This document shows positions 11,362 through 23,530 of a DNA stretch of 64,000 nucleotides, one piece after another (position 1 is the stretch's first letter; every line of letters begins with the position of its first letter). The position numbers and the translations under genes were made by a program. Below the pieces are notes generated by a model. The model had not been told where the DNA came from. It worked only from the letters and a program-made list of their open reading frames with translations, and did no database searches. The DNA is from Thalassia testudinum (Eukaryota > Streptophyta > Magnoliopsida > Alismatales > Hydrocharitaceae): positions 68,264,501 through 68,328,500 of the forward strand of contig JAZHRO010000003.1 in assembly GCA_037157565.1 (NCBI GenBank), given 5' to 3'.

Positions 11362-13732
11362 GACCACTACCCACCACCATTCAAACCATCCTTGGCTAGC
11401 AAATTCCCTCTCATACTCTACCTAGAGCCCACAACCAAGAGAGAAGAAGAAGAAGATTAAGGGGATATTCTGTCCCTTTGGTGCCTTCCCCTCTTCCCTT
11501 CTCTCTTGTGCCCACGCCAGCCAAAGGAGGAGCTAGGAAAGGAAAACCTTTGGAGGAGGTCTTGAAGGTGGTCCACGCCACCTTGGAGGAGAACTTGAGG
11601 GTGGTGAATGCCCACCCTTGGAGGAAGGACTTGAGGAGGAGAGCTTCCACCTTGGAGGAGCATCTCAAGGAAGGAGAAGAAGGAGGCCCTCTTTTCAAGC
11701 CAAGGAGCAGCTAGGCTTGGAGCAAGAAGACTCCCTTCTTCACCAGATTCTACAAGAGGATTTGTGTTTCTTCTATTTCTTTTATATTTTACATTTCTAG
11801 TAGAAGCATTCCTCTACTTGTCTTTGTAAGAGAACACAAATTCTGCTTAATTAAATTGCCTTCTTTTTAATTTCTTGTTGCAATTGTTACTTTTGTTCTA
11901 GCACCTGTTCTACTTCCACTCCCTAATTACTCTAGGCCTCCACTTGCCTAGAGTGAGCTTAGGTAGTGGACATTTTCATCTCTTAAGTTTTAGCTTAGCA
12001 TTTTAGGTGTTAGCACTTTTCTGTCACAATTCGCACTTTGCCCTTATTATTTCAAAACTAAAAGATATATATATATTTAAAAGACGAAAAAGAAAGTTGA
12101 GATTTATTTTTAGCAAGAGAATTGAATTGCAAATTTTCCTCCTTGGAAGACCCTAGATACTCCCTTATCTAGGAATATAAATTTAAAAGAGTATACGATT
12201 TGGCTTATTACAATGACTTAAAAATCGCTTTTACAAATCATGCCAAACTTCGCATCAGTGGTGATGGGGTATGGTGGTGAATGGATGGTGAGGATTTAAG
12301 GTGGAGTTGGAGACAACAAAGGGGTGTATGTAGGTGGTGTCTTGGCACCAACTAGGGATGGTTTAGGGTTAATTAGGGTGGTGTAAGGTGTAGGGTTAGG
12401 TGGTTGCAACCCTAGGGTTCTAGAATGTGGGTAGGTGTAGGGTAGGGATGGCCTTATAAGGTTGTAGTTATGTGGTGGATGGTTGAGTGTATTTTGCGCC
12501 AAGTGTAGGAATGTGTAGGGGGATTGTTATGGTGGGTTAAGTGGTGTTGGCACCAAGTGTAGGAGGGTTAAGGGTGGAACCACTAGAAGGATGGTGGAGA
12601 TAGGTTAAGGGGGGATGTGTAGGGTGGATGATGGGGCTTAAAGTTGGTGCCACCTTGAAGGGATGTGGAGGCTCTTTTGGCACCAACTTGAAGTGGATTA
12701 AGGTGGTGGTTATGGGTACTTTTGGAGGGAAAATTAGGTGGCCTTTGGTGGTGGTAGTATGAATGGTCATGAGGGTTGGTGGCACCAACTTTAAGTGGAC
12801 TAGTTAGCTTGCTTTGGTGGTGGACTTGGAGTATTGGTTAGGGTGAAGTTAGGTTAGGGTTTAGATGGATGGCCATGGAGGTGGAGCAGGTTTTGAGCTT
12901 AGCTAAGCTAGCTGAGCTAGCTTAACTAATGCTTGAGCAGAAGAAAAGGTAGGATGGATTAGGGTTTAGGGCGGAGGAGCTGAGGGAGTAGCCTTAAGCT
13001 ACCCTGAAGCTTGTGGGAGCTATCATCTGCTGAAGAAGTCCTTATAGGAGCTCAACTCTCTACTTTAGCTAGCTAGTTCTTTGCTAGCTACTAAATTGAG
13101 TAGGTTGAGCTAGGTTGAGCTAGTATCAACTATTCTGGAGTTGGGGGAAGGCCGTTGTGGACTTCTCTACTGACCTAGCTTAGCTAGCTAAAAACCAGTA
13201 GCTAAGCTAAGTTGATTGGAGCTCCTGTGAGCTAGGAGGAGCTAGCCCGAGATGGAATAACCTAAGCTGGAGCTGGAATGAACTCATGTCAACTCAGTTG
13301 AGCTAGCTAGGGCTCCTAGTGAACTGATTAGAGCTAAGATGAGCTAGACTCAACCAACTTGAGCTGGATCTAAGCTGATTTGAGGTAGGTTTACCTAAGT
13401 TGAGCTACCTTAAGCTACCATTCAGCTAAGATGAGCTGGATGGAGCTGGAAGGAGCTAAACCTAACCAAAGTAAGTTGGCATCCAGCTATGAGGAGCTTG
13501 ATCTATCACAGTTCCAGCTAAATTGAATTTCTTATTCACCAATTGCCTTCATGAGTGTCATGGTTTTAGGGTTCTGCTTATTTGTTTTAACCCTAATAGT
13601 CAAATAAACTTGTTAAAAATAACAAAACAATGTAATGCATGCCTAACCTATGTGATGCCTAAATGTAGCCCAAAAACCCATTTGCATAGTTAAAATCTGA
13701 AGAGCTAGATCTATTTTAGAGCATAAGAATGA

Positions 13733-13752
13733 TGATAAACTAGTGTTTATCA
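13733..13752. repeat. Terminal foldback of the B LTR
   Basis: TGATAAAC and GTTTATCA are perfect 8-bp arms around TAGT at the very 5' end of the B LTR (minus strand here). The B2 LTR at 46439 keeps it (loop ACCA). Confidence 0.75.
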
Positions 13753-14967
13753 ATAGGCACCATTGGATTTCTGAGTGTCATCTTGTATGTATACTAATTT
13801 GGTGTATATCTAACAATAATTGATAGGTAGACAAGGATCTGCATGTTTAGATATACACACCTGTATTACATAAACAAATGCAAAACTTCACTCATGGTTG
13901 GAAACAAGAAGAGTTTGATTGTAATCACATGCGACTACGAGTAATAAATGTGATAATAATTAAAATTAAGTGTCAACCAAGGAGTAGCATGCCCCCTTGG
14001 ATTCCAAGAAATTTGTGTAGTGTCCTAAATTATCCTAGGATATTGGAATGAGATGATGAATGGTGATGAATTACGTTGTTGTAAGCAATGATGGATGAGA
14101 ATGGAAGTTACTTTTCTTCTTGATTAGAGGGGAAAAATTGCTACTGAAGTGCTTGTAAGACAGTAAGGGGCAAACTGCCTTGCTTGCTCCTACTTCTTCT
14201 CTGTCATCTTATTTTTATTATGTGGTTAAGGAGGATGGGGAATCCACCATTAATACTACTAGACCAAGTAAGAAGACATGCCCTTATATAGTTACTCTAC
14301 TCAAGTTTGAAACAGATGCGTGTCTATCTGGTTGGCCCTTAGAGGATTATATCTGAGTTGGATTTGAGATAGTGGTACTGGTAACATCATCTTAAATTAT
14401 GGAATGACTTCATGCACTACAACAGCTTTTACCTACACTGATGGCATGTACGTCTAAAATACCGTCACTATAGTTACATATGCCTATTCAAATAGTCAAC
14501 CTTGGTGTTCTTTTGGTAAAAACTGTCGATGTTGTACCTCAGTCTACAATGACCATGAAATTTTTAAAGGTTGTCCAATTTGACTTTCATTGTAGTAGCA
14601 ACAGTTTTATCCATCGATATAGATCAAGGCTATCAACTCTAACAATGACAAACATCGACAATACCGTCACTATAAGTACTCCATGCTTAAATTAAAATTT
14701 GGTAATAGCAAAAAATGTTAGTATTTCCATCACTGTAGAATGATAAAATTTTGATGAACACATATATTGACACTTTTCCTTTATTGTTGCCATAATTTTT
14801 TAATATGCTAATATATAAATGAATTGTTAGGCATCTCCTGCTCTTTTTTCTTCTATATTATATAAGAAACATAATTGTAACTTTCTTACATACTACAAAA
14901 ATCAGGGAATCCATAGAGTTAATAAAAATCAAATTTATTCTATTAAGCTAAAGGTATATGTAGTCTC
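13753..14967. other. Spacer between the B LTR and element C
   Basis: This is 1.2 kb of AT-rich DNA with no LTR landmark or supported ORF apart from the CACTA-like piece at 14415-14760. The 71-codon ORF at 14480 runs through that repeat and is not convincing. Confidence 0.5.
14415..14760 (+). mobile_element. CACTA-like DNA transposon end (fragment)
   Basis: CACTACAACAGCTTTTACC at 14415 looks like a CACTA terminal inverted repeat. It is followed by subterminal-type repeats CCGTCACTATA (about 14463 and 14664) and variants such as CCATCACTGTAG near 14738. No matching opposite terminus or transposase is visible, so only an end fragment can be argued for. Confidence 0.35.
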
Positions 14968-16556
14968 CGATGTGCATACATCGAAATAGCCAAAAATATC
15001 TATTAATGCATGTTCTTAGTACTATATTAGCATCATGCATTGTAAATATTGCATAACACACATAATCATGCATTTAGGTCGAATTGTACAAATTATATAG
15101 TAATTGTCTCCTTTTATGGCCAAGGATAGGGTGACTTTTAATCATGGCTTTGGATGGAAGATCCAACTATATAGATCTGATCAGGGCGATGATTGGAGTT
15201 CAATGACTCCAATATCGCCCCGATCAGACATCCGTAGTACCAGATATAGTCTGAGGAAGTTTTGAAATTAAGGGCTAAGATGGTGTAAATCTGCACTTCA
15301 GACGACAAATCCAACTACATGGATGGGTTCAGATCGACGATCACAGCCTAACGGTGTAAAAATTGGTCCAATCCGACATCTGTGGCATCGTCTACAACAC
15401 ATAGAAGATGAATGGCCAAGATGGCACCATGTGGCGCCATCTCAGCCACCCAATTAGCCCAAAGACCCACCGCTACATTTCAAAGGAGTCTTCATCGCAT
15501 GATCCTAGCCATTGGATCTTGATCCAACAGCCAAGATTTACTTAGATGCACCTGCTCTCATCTTCATAAGGAAAAAGGCGAGGATGATCTGGGCCATTGG
15601 ATTTCAATCCAACGACCATGGTCTCTCGCGTAGAAAACCATCCGCACACCTCAAATGCACCACAACGCAACGGGAAAGAGTCTCTTTGTGAGGTAGAGGT
15701 GCAGGTTCGATCCCCGCTTTGCCTCAAATCAGGATGCGGGCACAGGACTGCATTCAATTCAGCCATTCGATGGAGATTGTACGGGAGGGGAGCGAGCGAC
15801 ATGGCGCAAGGGATGTGCGCAGTTCGTGCACTCGTGATCCCATGCAGATGCAAACGCCCGATCAGATGCAGGGGGCGTGATGCATTCTGAGCCGTTGGTT
15901 GCGAGATCCAACGGCTGAGGAGAGTCAAGCGCTGACTCTCAACAGCTGAAGAAGAGTTCGAGCGCTTTAAGCCGTCCGATCACTTGATCGGACGGCTGAT
16001 AGCACAAGAATGTGGTTGTTGCATTGAGGCACGAGGAAGGAGAGAGGGTGTAGGTGAGTGCACACGTAAGCCACGATCGGGTCTTTAGTGACACTAAATT
16101 CCATCACTAAAGACCCCCTCATTTATTGTTTTGAATATGTAATGACCAAATTGCCACCAATCCTTGCAACTACGAAAGGAGACCCCTACCTTACGAAATT
16201 CTCATCCCTTCCATCACCTCTCTCCCTTTCCAAAGCTCTAGAGAAGCTTGTCCCACACTCAGGATGCTCCTTTAGAGCTAAATCCAAAGTTTTCTCACCC
16301 CCATTCCGAAAGTGGATCCTGTGACGACGACACTCTACCTCATTCCCGCTTCTTCCTGCTTCATCCTCCTTTTTCCTATCCCGTCCTCCATCTTCTAGGC
16401 GTCGCTCCATCTAGCTCGTCCTCCAAGCAATCATCAAGGAGGATAACATCTCTCCCTTCTTTTTATCGCTTTCTTGAATAGAATTTCCCACTTTCTAGCT
16501 GTAATCATTTTTCACTTTCTAGTTGTAAAAATAATATTCATATATCAAGTGATTGT

Positions 16557-16602
<46 letters not shown>

Positions 16603-16827
16603 AGTGTTAATATCAATTCCATTGTAATTATCTCACTTTCATACAAAAATTCCAAAGAAAAAATTTAATCACAAATTTTAGATCGATGTAGCCTCCCTGT
16701 GCTCAACCCGAAATTTCTTTATGAATTTTGGTTAAATTTTATCTATTGATGGATTTCTTCGCAAATCAAAATTCAATAACTGGTTTTTCAAATCCAACTT
16801 CGATCGCGTAGTTTTCCATATTCAACA
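14968..16827 (+). repeat. C 5' LTR
   Basis: It begins CGATGTGCATAC (TGATGTGTAT in the 3' copy) and ends ATTCAACA. It keeps foldbacks of the A type (CCGTCCGATC..GATCGGACGG near 15974-15995, GTTGGAT..ATCCAAC), a B-box-like GGTTCGATCCC at 15704-15714, and a TTTAGTGAC..CATCACTAAA foldback near 16083-16112. The TATA box is mutated to TACGAAA near 16171. Confidence 0.88.
16557..16602 (+). repeat. CT microsatellite in the C 5' LTR
   Basis: Near-perfect (TC)n with two TTT interruptions. A shorter CT (or AG on minus copies) tract is found at the same place in all A and C LTRs, before the LTR end. Confidence 0.9.
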
Positions 16828-16830
16828 TTT

Positions 16831-16848
16831 TGGCACCGTTGCTAGGGA
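16831..16848 (+). other. C primer binding site (tRNA-Asp type)
   Basis: TGGCACCGTTGCTAGGGA follows the LTR end after TTT. It fits the 3' end of tRNA-Asp with three mismatches. Confidence 0.85.
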
Positions 16849-18051
16849 AGCAACAATTCTTGATTTTCTTTCCACATTTTGCGCACTTTATTATTTTCTA
16901 GCTTGCTTTATTTCTCATCTATTGTTTTGTAGGTACCTCAACAGGGAATCTTCAAGCGGTAGATCAGAGTAAAGTGCAGTTGAAGATAACTATAAGTGCT
17001 CCCCATTCTTCTAGCTCCATAGATTTCATTTCACAACATTAATTCAAACCCCAATTAACTTACGTGTTTGCATAAATCCTAGGTTTAGTTTGATTGCTTG
17101 GATTTCCACCTACATTCATCTCGCCCTCATAAAAAAAAAAATTAACAAAAAGATATTTCTTGTGGGATAAACCAATATACACACTGCATACACCCACATT
17201 CAAAGCACATAACCTAGTTGATTTTTATCTACTCAACTAGGATTCTAATCTGTGGAACCGGTACATGCAAATCAACATATAAAAAAGTAGAAATCAGTCT
17301 AGGTCAATCATTTTGTGTGCCTAACTTAGTGGTGCGATTTTGGCCAATTCTTTGAGTTGTTTGGGCTGCACCAATTAACCTAAAATCAACTCAACAAGTA
17401 GCTTCCCTATAGGGGTCAATTCCAGGCACTCCACTTTACTTTTTGATTTCAAAAGGAAAAGATCTTCACCCATGCTTGAAAATCTAGTTTGCCTCGAAAC
17501 TTGATTGATTTAACCTAATTCCAAATCCTAAAAGCTACTTAGGCAAGATGTGAACCTTAAAATCCACTCATCAAAAATAATCTTGCTTGAAAACCCTGGT
17601 TGTGCATGCACTCACACATATTAAATTAATCATTAAGGGCACAACCCATCTTAAGGGCCCACCACATTCCATAAGCACTACAATCCTAGGCCTAAATAAA
17701 ATCAAGTAGACATTGGATTTAAGGACTAATTTGCTCTTTGGGGCCTAGTCTGAGATTGTTTACGATTAACCTTCTTGTACTAATCAATCTGATGTCTAGC
17801 TAGGGGGCTAGCGTCAAACGACCGCAGTTGGGGGGTACACTAGGAACCGGAGGTGCAAGCCAGAGGCAGAACCTTCTCCTCAGTCCCTCCTAACTGGTTG
17901 GATTGATTGGACACAAGTAGAGTAAATCATCTATAATCTTAAGACGGATTTTGAGAGTCTGTAGATCCTTAGGCTACCCCACATAAGGATAGGCTTGTTT
18001 TGTTATGCTGCAGGGTTCTTATCCCCAGTCCTGCCGACCTCTTCCTAGTTT
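16849..18051 (+). other. C 5' leader, homologous to the family-A leader
   Basis: This is 1.2 kb of non-coding sequence. Blocks such as GGGGGGTACACTAGGAACCG, CAGAACCTTCTCC and CTAACTGGTTGGATTGA recur in A1 (about 4375-4490), A3, A4 and A5. It ends at TGCTGCAGGG just before gag, the same place where the A ORF begins. A shared leader is where packaging and dimerisation signals are expected, though none is demonstrated here. Confidence 0.7.
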
Positions 18052-19026
18052 ATGCTGGGAAGGAGGTCATTGAATCCCCGATTGGAAGGACCACTAGAGT
18101 ATTCTAGGAGGCATAGATTGGATTTTGGCCAAATTAATCCCATCGCCAATCAACAACCTCCTCTGCCTCAGAATCCACAGGAGATGTTTCAAAGGCAGTT
18201 GGAACAAATGCAAAGAATGCAAGAATGGTTTCAGAGAATGCAGGGCGCTCAACCATTAAAGGATTTTTATGATCCTTCAAATTACAGGGAACGTCTCAGC
18301 ATCTAGATTCCTATTGGAGGGGTAGAAATCAAGCCGCAGGTGTTAAGCATGATTAAACATTTCCATGGGCTTGGCTCTGAAGACCCTTTTTAGCACTTGG
18401 AGGACCTGACCACTTTTGTGCAGACCACCAAGGCATGAAACGTGAATGAAGAGCAGATGATCATGAAGATCTTTCCACACTCTCTTAGGGATAAAGTCGC
18501 TCATTGGTACAGGACCATAGGATGGCCCATCGCAACATGGAATGATCAGAAATCGGCCTTCCTGAACAAATTCTTCCCTGTCGAACGTACCAATGCTCTG
18601 AAACGGGTGATTACTACCTTCATGCATTGGCTGGGGAAGCAGTTTCATGTTGCTTGGGAGTGATTCCAAGACTTATTGCAGAAGTGTCCACACCATGAGG
18701 TGCTGAAATGGCAGCTCGTGTAGTTCTTTTACCACAGGTTGACTGAGCAACTCAGAAATCACGTGGACACTTCTTGCAGAGGCAATTTCCTCAACAAATA
18801 CACAGATAGCAAGCACAATTTGTTTGAGGAGATGAATGAAAATTCAATCAATCACGCCTCCATGGATACTTTTAACCGGTCCCAACAACCCACATCGAAT
18901 GTTAATGCAGTCCATGACCCTCATTCATTCGATATGGAATTGATTTGCAATAAACTAGATAAGATGGACCTCGTTACTAAAAGGATGGAGGAGTGGATGG
19001 ATGGAAACTCAATGAACTATTCTTGA
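18052..19026 (+). pseudogene. gag: C gag, capsid region (broken)
   Basis: The structural capsid polyprotein of an Athila-like element. From ATG 18052 it reads MLGRRSLNPRLEGPLEY, then a Gln/Met-rich coiled stretch (EMFQRQLEQMQRMQEWF), then the capsid block with FHGLGSEDPF.HLEDLTTF, FPHSLRDKVAHWY and AFLNKFFPVERTNAL. These match the usual plant gypsy gag capsid motifs. Stops interrupt it near 18303, 18393, 18436, 18661 and 18721, and it stops again near 19025. Most stops look like single C-to-T or G-to-A changes of CAG, TGG or CGA codons. It follows the shared leader and precedes protease. Confidence 0.85.
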
Positions 19027-20158
19027 TCCACTCAATCCCATAATTCGAGATTCCATTCGTTACGAGCTCCTTCTGGACAAGAGTTCATGAATCAACTGGA
19101 TGCGGCTTAACCTATGAGCTAGCATTATTCAGAACCCCACGAGCTCCAAATTGGGACATTTGATCCTAATTTCTCTGATCCCTCCCATTCTTTCTCTTCA
19201 TCCTCGCCTTATGAGAATGTCTATGTTGTACACAGGAGAATGTTAGGTCCAACCCTTACTCCAATGCTTATAATCTGGGTTGGAGGAACCACCCTAACTT
19301 CTCCTGGAAAAACCCGGGGTAGCAAAGCCAATTATGACCAAGCAACTATGCTTCGCAAAGACCAATGGGTCAGGGTCATGTTTACACTTAGCTGCCTCCG
19401 AACCAGATCAATCAGCCAGCTTGGAATGCCCGTCAACCTGTAGGGTAGGCTGATTTGAATCGATAGATGGTAGAAATGCAAGGATCTATGCTCCAGCTCA
19501 TGCAGCAAATGAAAACTTCACTAGATAATTTGCAAACCGGCTTCATTTCTAATTCTTGTCAACCTAGATCTCTGCCATCTCAACCAGTACCCAACTCACA
19601 TAATATCCAGAATCCGAGCAATCAAGCCCAAGGCTACGGGAATCAGAGGGACCCGCACGCACATGCTTAGGTGGTTTAGTAGGGTCCTTCCTCTTCGGCT
19701 ACTTCTTTAAATCAAGGGTTTCTAGCTAATGAAGCCCCTCCAATCTTTCCTAACCCTCCCCAAGACCCTAACCCATATGCATCTACTAATTTAGTTACCT
19801 TGAGGACTGGAAAATAAACTCAGGATCCACAACCACACTGTTCTGATCTACTAAACCTTGGAGAGGTTGGGGAGAGAAAGGAGAACTTTGAAGAAGAAAT
19901 CAAGGCTCAGGAACCTGATTTCAAAGATCGAACTCATGTTCCTTTTCTTGAGGCCTTGATTAAGCCTAGGAAGAAGAAGCTTGTTGATAGTAATGACGAG
20001 ATCTTGAATATATTCAAGAATGTCGATGTCAATATGACTCACCTCGATGCTATCAAACACATACCGGTTTACACTAAATTTTTAAAGGATTTATGCACAC
20101 AGAGGCATAAGTTGATGGAATCTATTTCGAGGAAGGTGGTACTCTCCGAGTAGGCTAG
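19027..20158 (+). pseudogene. C gag C-terminal / linker region (broken)
   Basis: This continues the gag reading with several frame changes. Recognisable pieces are a Tyr/Ser-rich stretch near 19120-19330, a Gln-rich helical stretch (VEMQGSMLQLMQQMKTSL, about 19467), and a conserved pre-protease block (HVPFLEALIKPRKKKLVDS, then NVDVNMTHLDAIKHIPVYTKFLKDLCT) at about 19935-20095. No clear CCHC zinc knuckle is visible, as is common for Athila. Confidence 0.7.
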
Positions 20159-20584
20159 TTCTGTTATCCTGCATCACCTTCCTCGGAAAAAGAGAGATCC
20201 AGGTGCTCCTTTGATTTCTTATGTCATTGGAGATTAAACTTTTGATAGGGCACCTATGGATCTAGGTGCATCTATTAACTTAATTTTGACTTCTCCTTAT
20301 GAGAAGTTCAAATTAGGTGAACTTCGGCTGACTTCAATAATGCTATAGCTAGCGGACCATTCGGTCACAAATTCGTGAGGTGTTATTGAAGTTGTTATTG
20401 TCAAGGTTAAGGATTTCTATTTTATTGTAGATTTCCTTCTCCTTGACATTGATGTACCTAAAAATTTAAGGAACACACCCATCATTTTGGGGTGTCCGTT
20501 CCTGGCTACCACTAAGGCCAATATCAGCTGTGAGAGCAGTACCATGGAAATTTCCTTTGGGGATCAGAAACTGAAATTGGATAT
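20159..20584 (+). pseudogene. pol: C protease (aspartic), interrupted by A2
   Basis: A retroviral-type aspartic protease that would mature the Gag-Pol polyprotein. The active-site motif DLGASIN is at about 20259-20279, with IILGCPFLATTKANI near 20485 as the expected C-terminal flap and helix block. A TAA near 20234 and further stops near 20346 and 20377 break it. At 20585 element A2 enters, duplicating GATAT; the coding sequence resumes at 23531. Confidence 0.85.
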
Positions 20585-23525
20585 TGATGTAAACACATTT
20601 ACACTACTTAAGATGTCTATTTATCATGTTCCTAAGCATAGGATTGCATTGCATGCTATAAATATTGCATAACATGCATCATCTTGCATTTAGAGTAGTT
20701 TGAATAAAATGGAGTTAATTGTCTCCTTTTATATGCTTGGACAGGGCGAACATTTTATCAGGGTCTCGGATCGAAGATCCAACTATATGGATGTTATTAG
20801 GACGACGATTGGAGTTCAACGACTCCAAGATCGCCCTAATCAGGCATTCGTAGCATTAGATAGTGACCAGGGAACACTAGAAGATCAAGGGCCAGGATGG
20901 TGTAAATCCGCACTTCAAATGACAAATCCGACCGCGCTGGTGAATTCAGATCGACGATCGCAGCCTAATAATGCAAAAATCGAGTCAATCTGACATCCGT
21001 GGCAACATCTACAACATCCAGAAGATGGACAGCCAAGATGGCATCATGTGGCACCATCTCGCCGCCCAAACGGAAATTGGGTAGCTAATGAACCTTCCAG
21101 GGTGATATGGCTGCAAGTTATCGTGGGTAACAGCCCATATGTAGGTTGTCCAGAGTCCAATCACTGGATCTTTCTCTTTTTGTTGCCTTTAGGTAAATCT
21201 TAGACTAGGGAAGCCACCTACTTAAAAGAAAAGAAAAAAAAAATCAAAAGGAAAAGGAGAAAAGAGAAAAAAAAGAAATAAGCCATACTTCGCCGCATGA
21301 GTATGGCTGCCAAGTTGTCGGTGGTAACAGCTCATCGATTGGTTGTTCAGAACCCAGCTCAGTAAATGCACCAAAAATTCCCAAAACACTTAGGAAGAAG
21401 CGGAGAAGTAGAATAAACCGGGAAGATATGCACTGGACTCACCCTTGTGATAACCTCATAAAAAAATAAAAGTAGGGAGAAAGCTACCAGTTGTAAAGAT
21501 ACACCTTTAGGCAGAATTCTTTTTGAGGTCACCTAGAGGCGTAGAAACACGAAGTCCATTTTAACTGCCGGTCAACGAGTCTATCACATTCACAATAAGA
21601 TGCTTAAAACTTAGGATTCTCATCAAATCTTGGATGAGTTGAATGGCCGTAGAAAGCCACTCTTACACCCTAATATTTGAAAATCCAAAAAAATTAGAAA
21701 AAAAGGAAAAAGAGAGAAAGAAATTTTTCTTTGAATAAGGTGAGGGTTTGAGGCAGTCTGCATTTTGGCAGATACTATGGCGTTGTTGTGTCTTTGAAAG
21801 TTCAGATTCTATGTAGACAATTTCTTAATGATTGAAAATAACTCATGCCCAAATAATCCAACCTAATTCTTTTATAAATAGCATATAGCTTTTGCTAAGG
21901 ACTAGCAAAAGATAGGCATGGGGGTATGATGTAAGTACATTTACACTACTTAAGATGTTTATTTATGTATGTTCTTAAGCATAGGATTGCATTGCATGCT
22001 ATAAATATTGCATAACATGCATCATCTTGCATTTAGAGTAGTCTGAATAAAATGGAGGTTAATTATCTCCTTTTATGAGCCTGAACCTGGCAAACATTTT
22101 TTCGGGGCCTCGGATCGAAGATCCAATCGTATGGATGTGATCAGGGCGATCATTGGAGTTGAATGACTCCAAGATCGCCCTAATCAGGCATCCGTAGCAT
22201 CAGATAGCGATCATGGAACCCTAGAAGATCAAGGGCCAGGATGGTGTAAATCCGAACTTCAAATGACAAATCCGACCGCACGGATGAATTCGGATCGACG
22301 ATCGCAACCCAACAATGCAAAAATCGAGCCAATCCGACATCCGTGGCACCATCTACAGCATCCAGAAGATGGACGGCCAAGATGGCGCCATGTGGCATCA
22401 TCTCGGCCACCCAAACGGCCTCATGCATCCAGTGAAGCTTTTGCACCCACTCCCTCTCCGCTGTTGGATCTCGATCCAATGGCTGTGGATAGCAGTGTGG
22501 ACAACGTCGTTGAATCGTATGCGTTGAGGTAGGCGCACAGCAGCAGGCGAAGGAGCATCCTAAGCCGTCCGATCTTGTGATCGGACGGCTGAGATTTGAT
22601 GAACGTGGGTGGGCGTTGTACGCATGCAGCTGAGGAGGTGTGTGTGGGAAGCGCCCGCTACACCCATGTTTTTACTTTAGCGACGATTTTATCCGTCACT
22701 AAAGACCCCTTATTTATTATTTTAAAGATGTAATGACCAATTTGCCCCCACACCTTGCCACTATAAAAGGAGACCCCCTCCACACGAAATTCTCATCCCT
22801 TCTCTTCTCTACCTCTCCAAAGCTCAAGAGAAGCTTGTCCCACACCCGGGATGCTTCTCACGAGATAAAGTCCAAATTTTCGTCCCCCTTCGGAAGTGGA
22901 TCCCGCGACGACGACGACGTGCTGCTCCATTCCCGTTCTTCTGCTTCGTCCTCCTTCATCCAGCTTCATCCTCCTTTGTCCAGGTGTCATCCCGTCCAGC
23001 TCGTCCTCCAAGCGACCGTCGAGGAGGATATATCTCTCCCTATTCTTTTTACTGCTTTCTAATATAGATTTACTACTTTCTAGTGTAGTTCTGCTCGCCC
23101 TCCAAGTATTCGTCGAGGAGGACATTTCTCCCTCCATTCTTTTAATGATTTCTAGAGTAAATTTATCGCTTTCTAGTGCAATTGTGTTATGCTTTCTAGT
23201 TGTAATGATCAATCTCCTTAATGATAAATTCTCTGTTTATTCTACATCTCATTTTTTATTTCTATGTGTAATATTCTCTCTCTGTCTTACCCTCTCTCTC
23301 TCTTCTATTTATTGTAAATAATTAGATATTTTAAATTGAATTACTTCGTGACAAATAAAAAGAAACGCGTAGTTTTTAAATCAAACATCCGCCTCCTTGT
23401 GTTCGACCCGGAATTTTCATTTCAGTATAAATTTTATTTGTTGAACACGAATTCTTCGCTTTCAAGCTACAACGACAGGTTTTCCAAAACCAAATACGTT
23501 AGCGTAGCAATTCGAGCATTCAACA
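20585..23525 (+). mobile_element. A2: internally deleted family-A element
   Basis: A perfect target duplication GATAT is at 20580-20584 and 23526-23530. The 5' LTR is present only to about 21073, where it joins directly to the 3' non-coding internal region. The rest of that LTR, the PBS, leader and ORF are all missing. The polypurine tract (about 21907-21926) and a full 3' LTR (21927-23525) remain. The join falls at a GG shared by both parents. Confidence 0.9.
21927..23525 (+). repeat. A2 3' LTR
   Basis: It starts TGATGTAAGTAC and ends TTCAACA. The CCGTCCGATC foldback is near 22566-22592, TTTAGCGACG.. foldback near 22677-22704, and TATAAAA at 22762-22768. It is shorter than the A1 LTR because the U3 between the palindromes is reduced. 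Confidence 0.9.
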
Positions 23526-23530
23526 GATAT

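Larger units (their letters stand above)
10011..12257 (+). repeat. Family-B solo LTR (plus) inserted in a minus-strand B LTR
   Basis: The ends are TGATAAAG.. and ..CGCATCA, with a perfect 5-bp duplication GTGGT at 10006-10010 and 12258-12262. There is no PBS, internal region or second LTR, so it is a solo LTR of 2247 bp produced by LTR-LTR recombination. U3 (10230-10900) is packed with AGCT and CAGCTCA motifs. TATAAAAA is at 11354-11361, followed by the transcribed region with GAGAGAAGAAG and a rich GGAGGA block. The flanking DNA is another B LTR on the other strand. Confidence 0.9.
1285..13752 (-). repeat. Family-B LTR (minus strand), split by A1 and by a B solo LTR
   Basis: Three pieces (about 1285-1657, 9470-10010 and 12263-13752) join into one minus-strand LTR of roughly 2.4 kb once A1 and the solo LTR are removed. 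The 1285-1657 piece matches the reverse complement of about 11600-11920 in the solo LTR, including GGTGAAGAAG and CTTCTTGCTCCAAGCCTAGC. The 5' terminus of the LTR is at 13752 and begins TGATAAAC, with an 8-bp foldback to GTTTATCA. The interior is rich in AGCT. The 3' terminus near 1285 is not clean. No PBS or coding sequence is attached, so it is a solo or truncated LTR. Confidence 0.75.

Noticed and set aside
16557..16602. CRISPR-like or satellite array
   Set aside because: It is a simple CT microsatellite. No spaced direct repeats of CRISPR type occur anywhere in the window.
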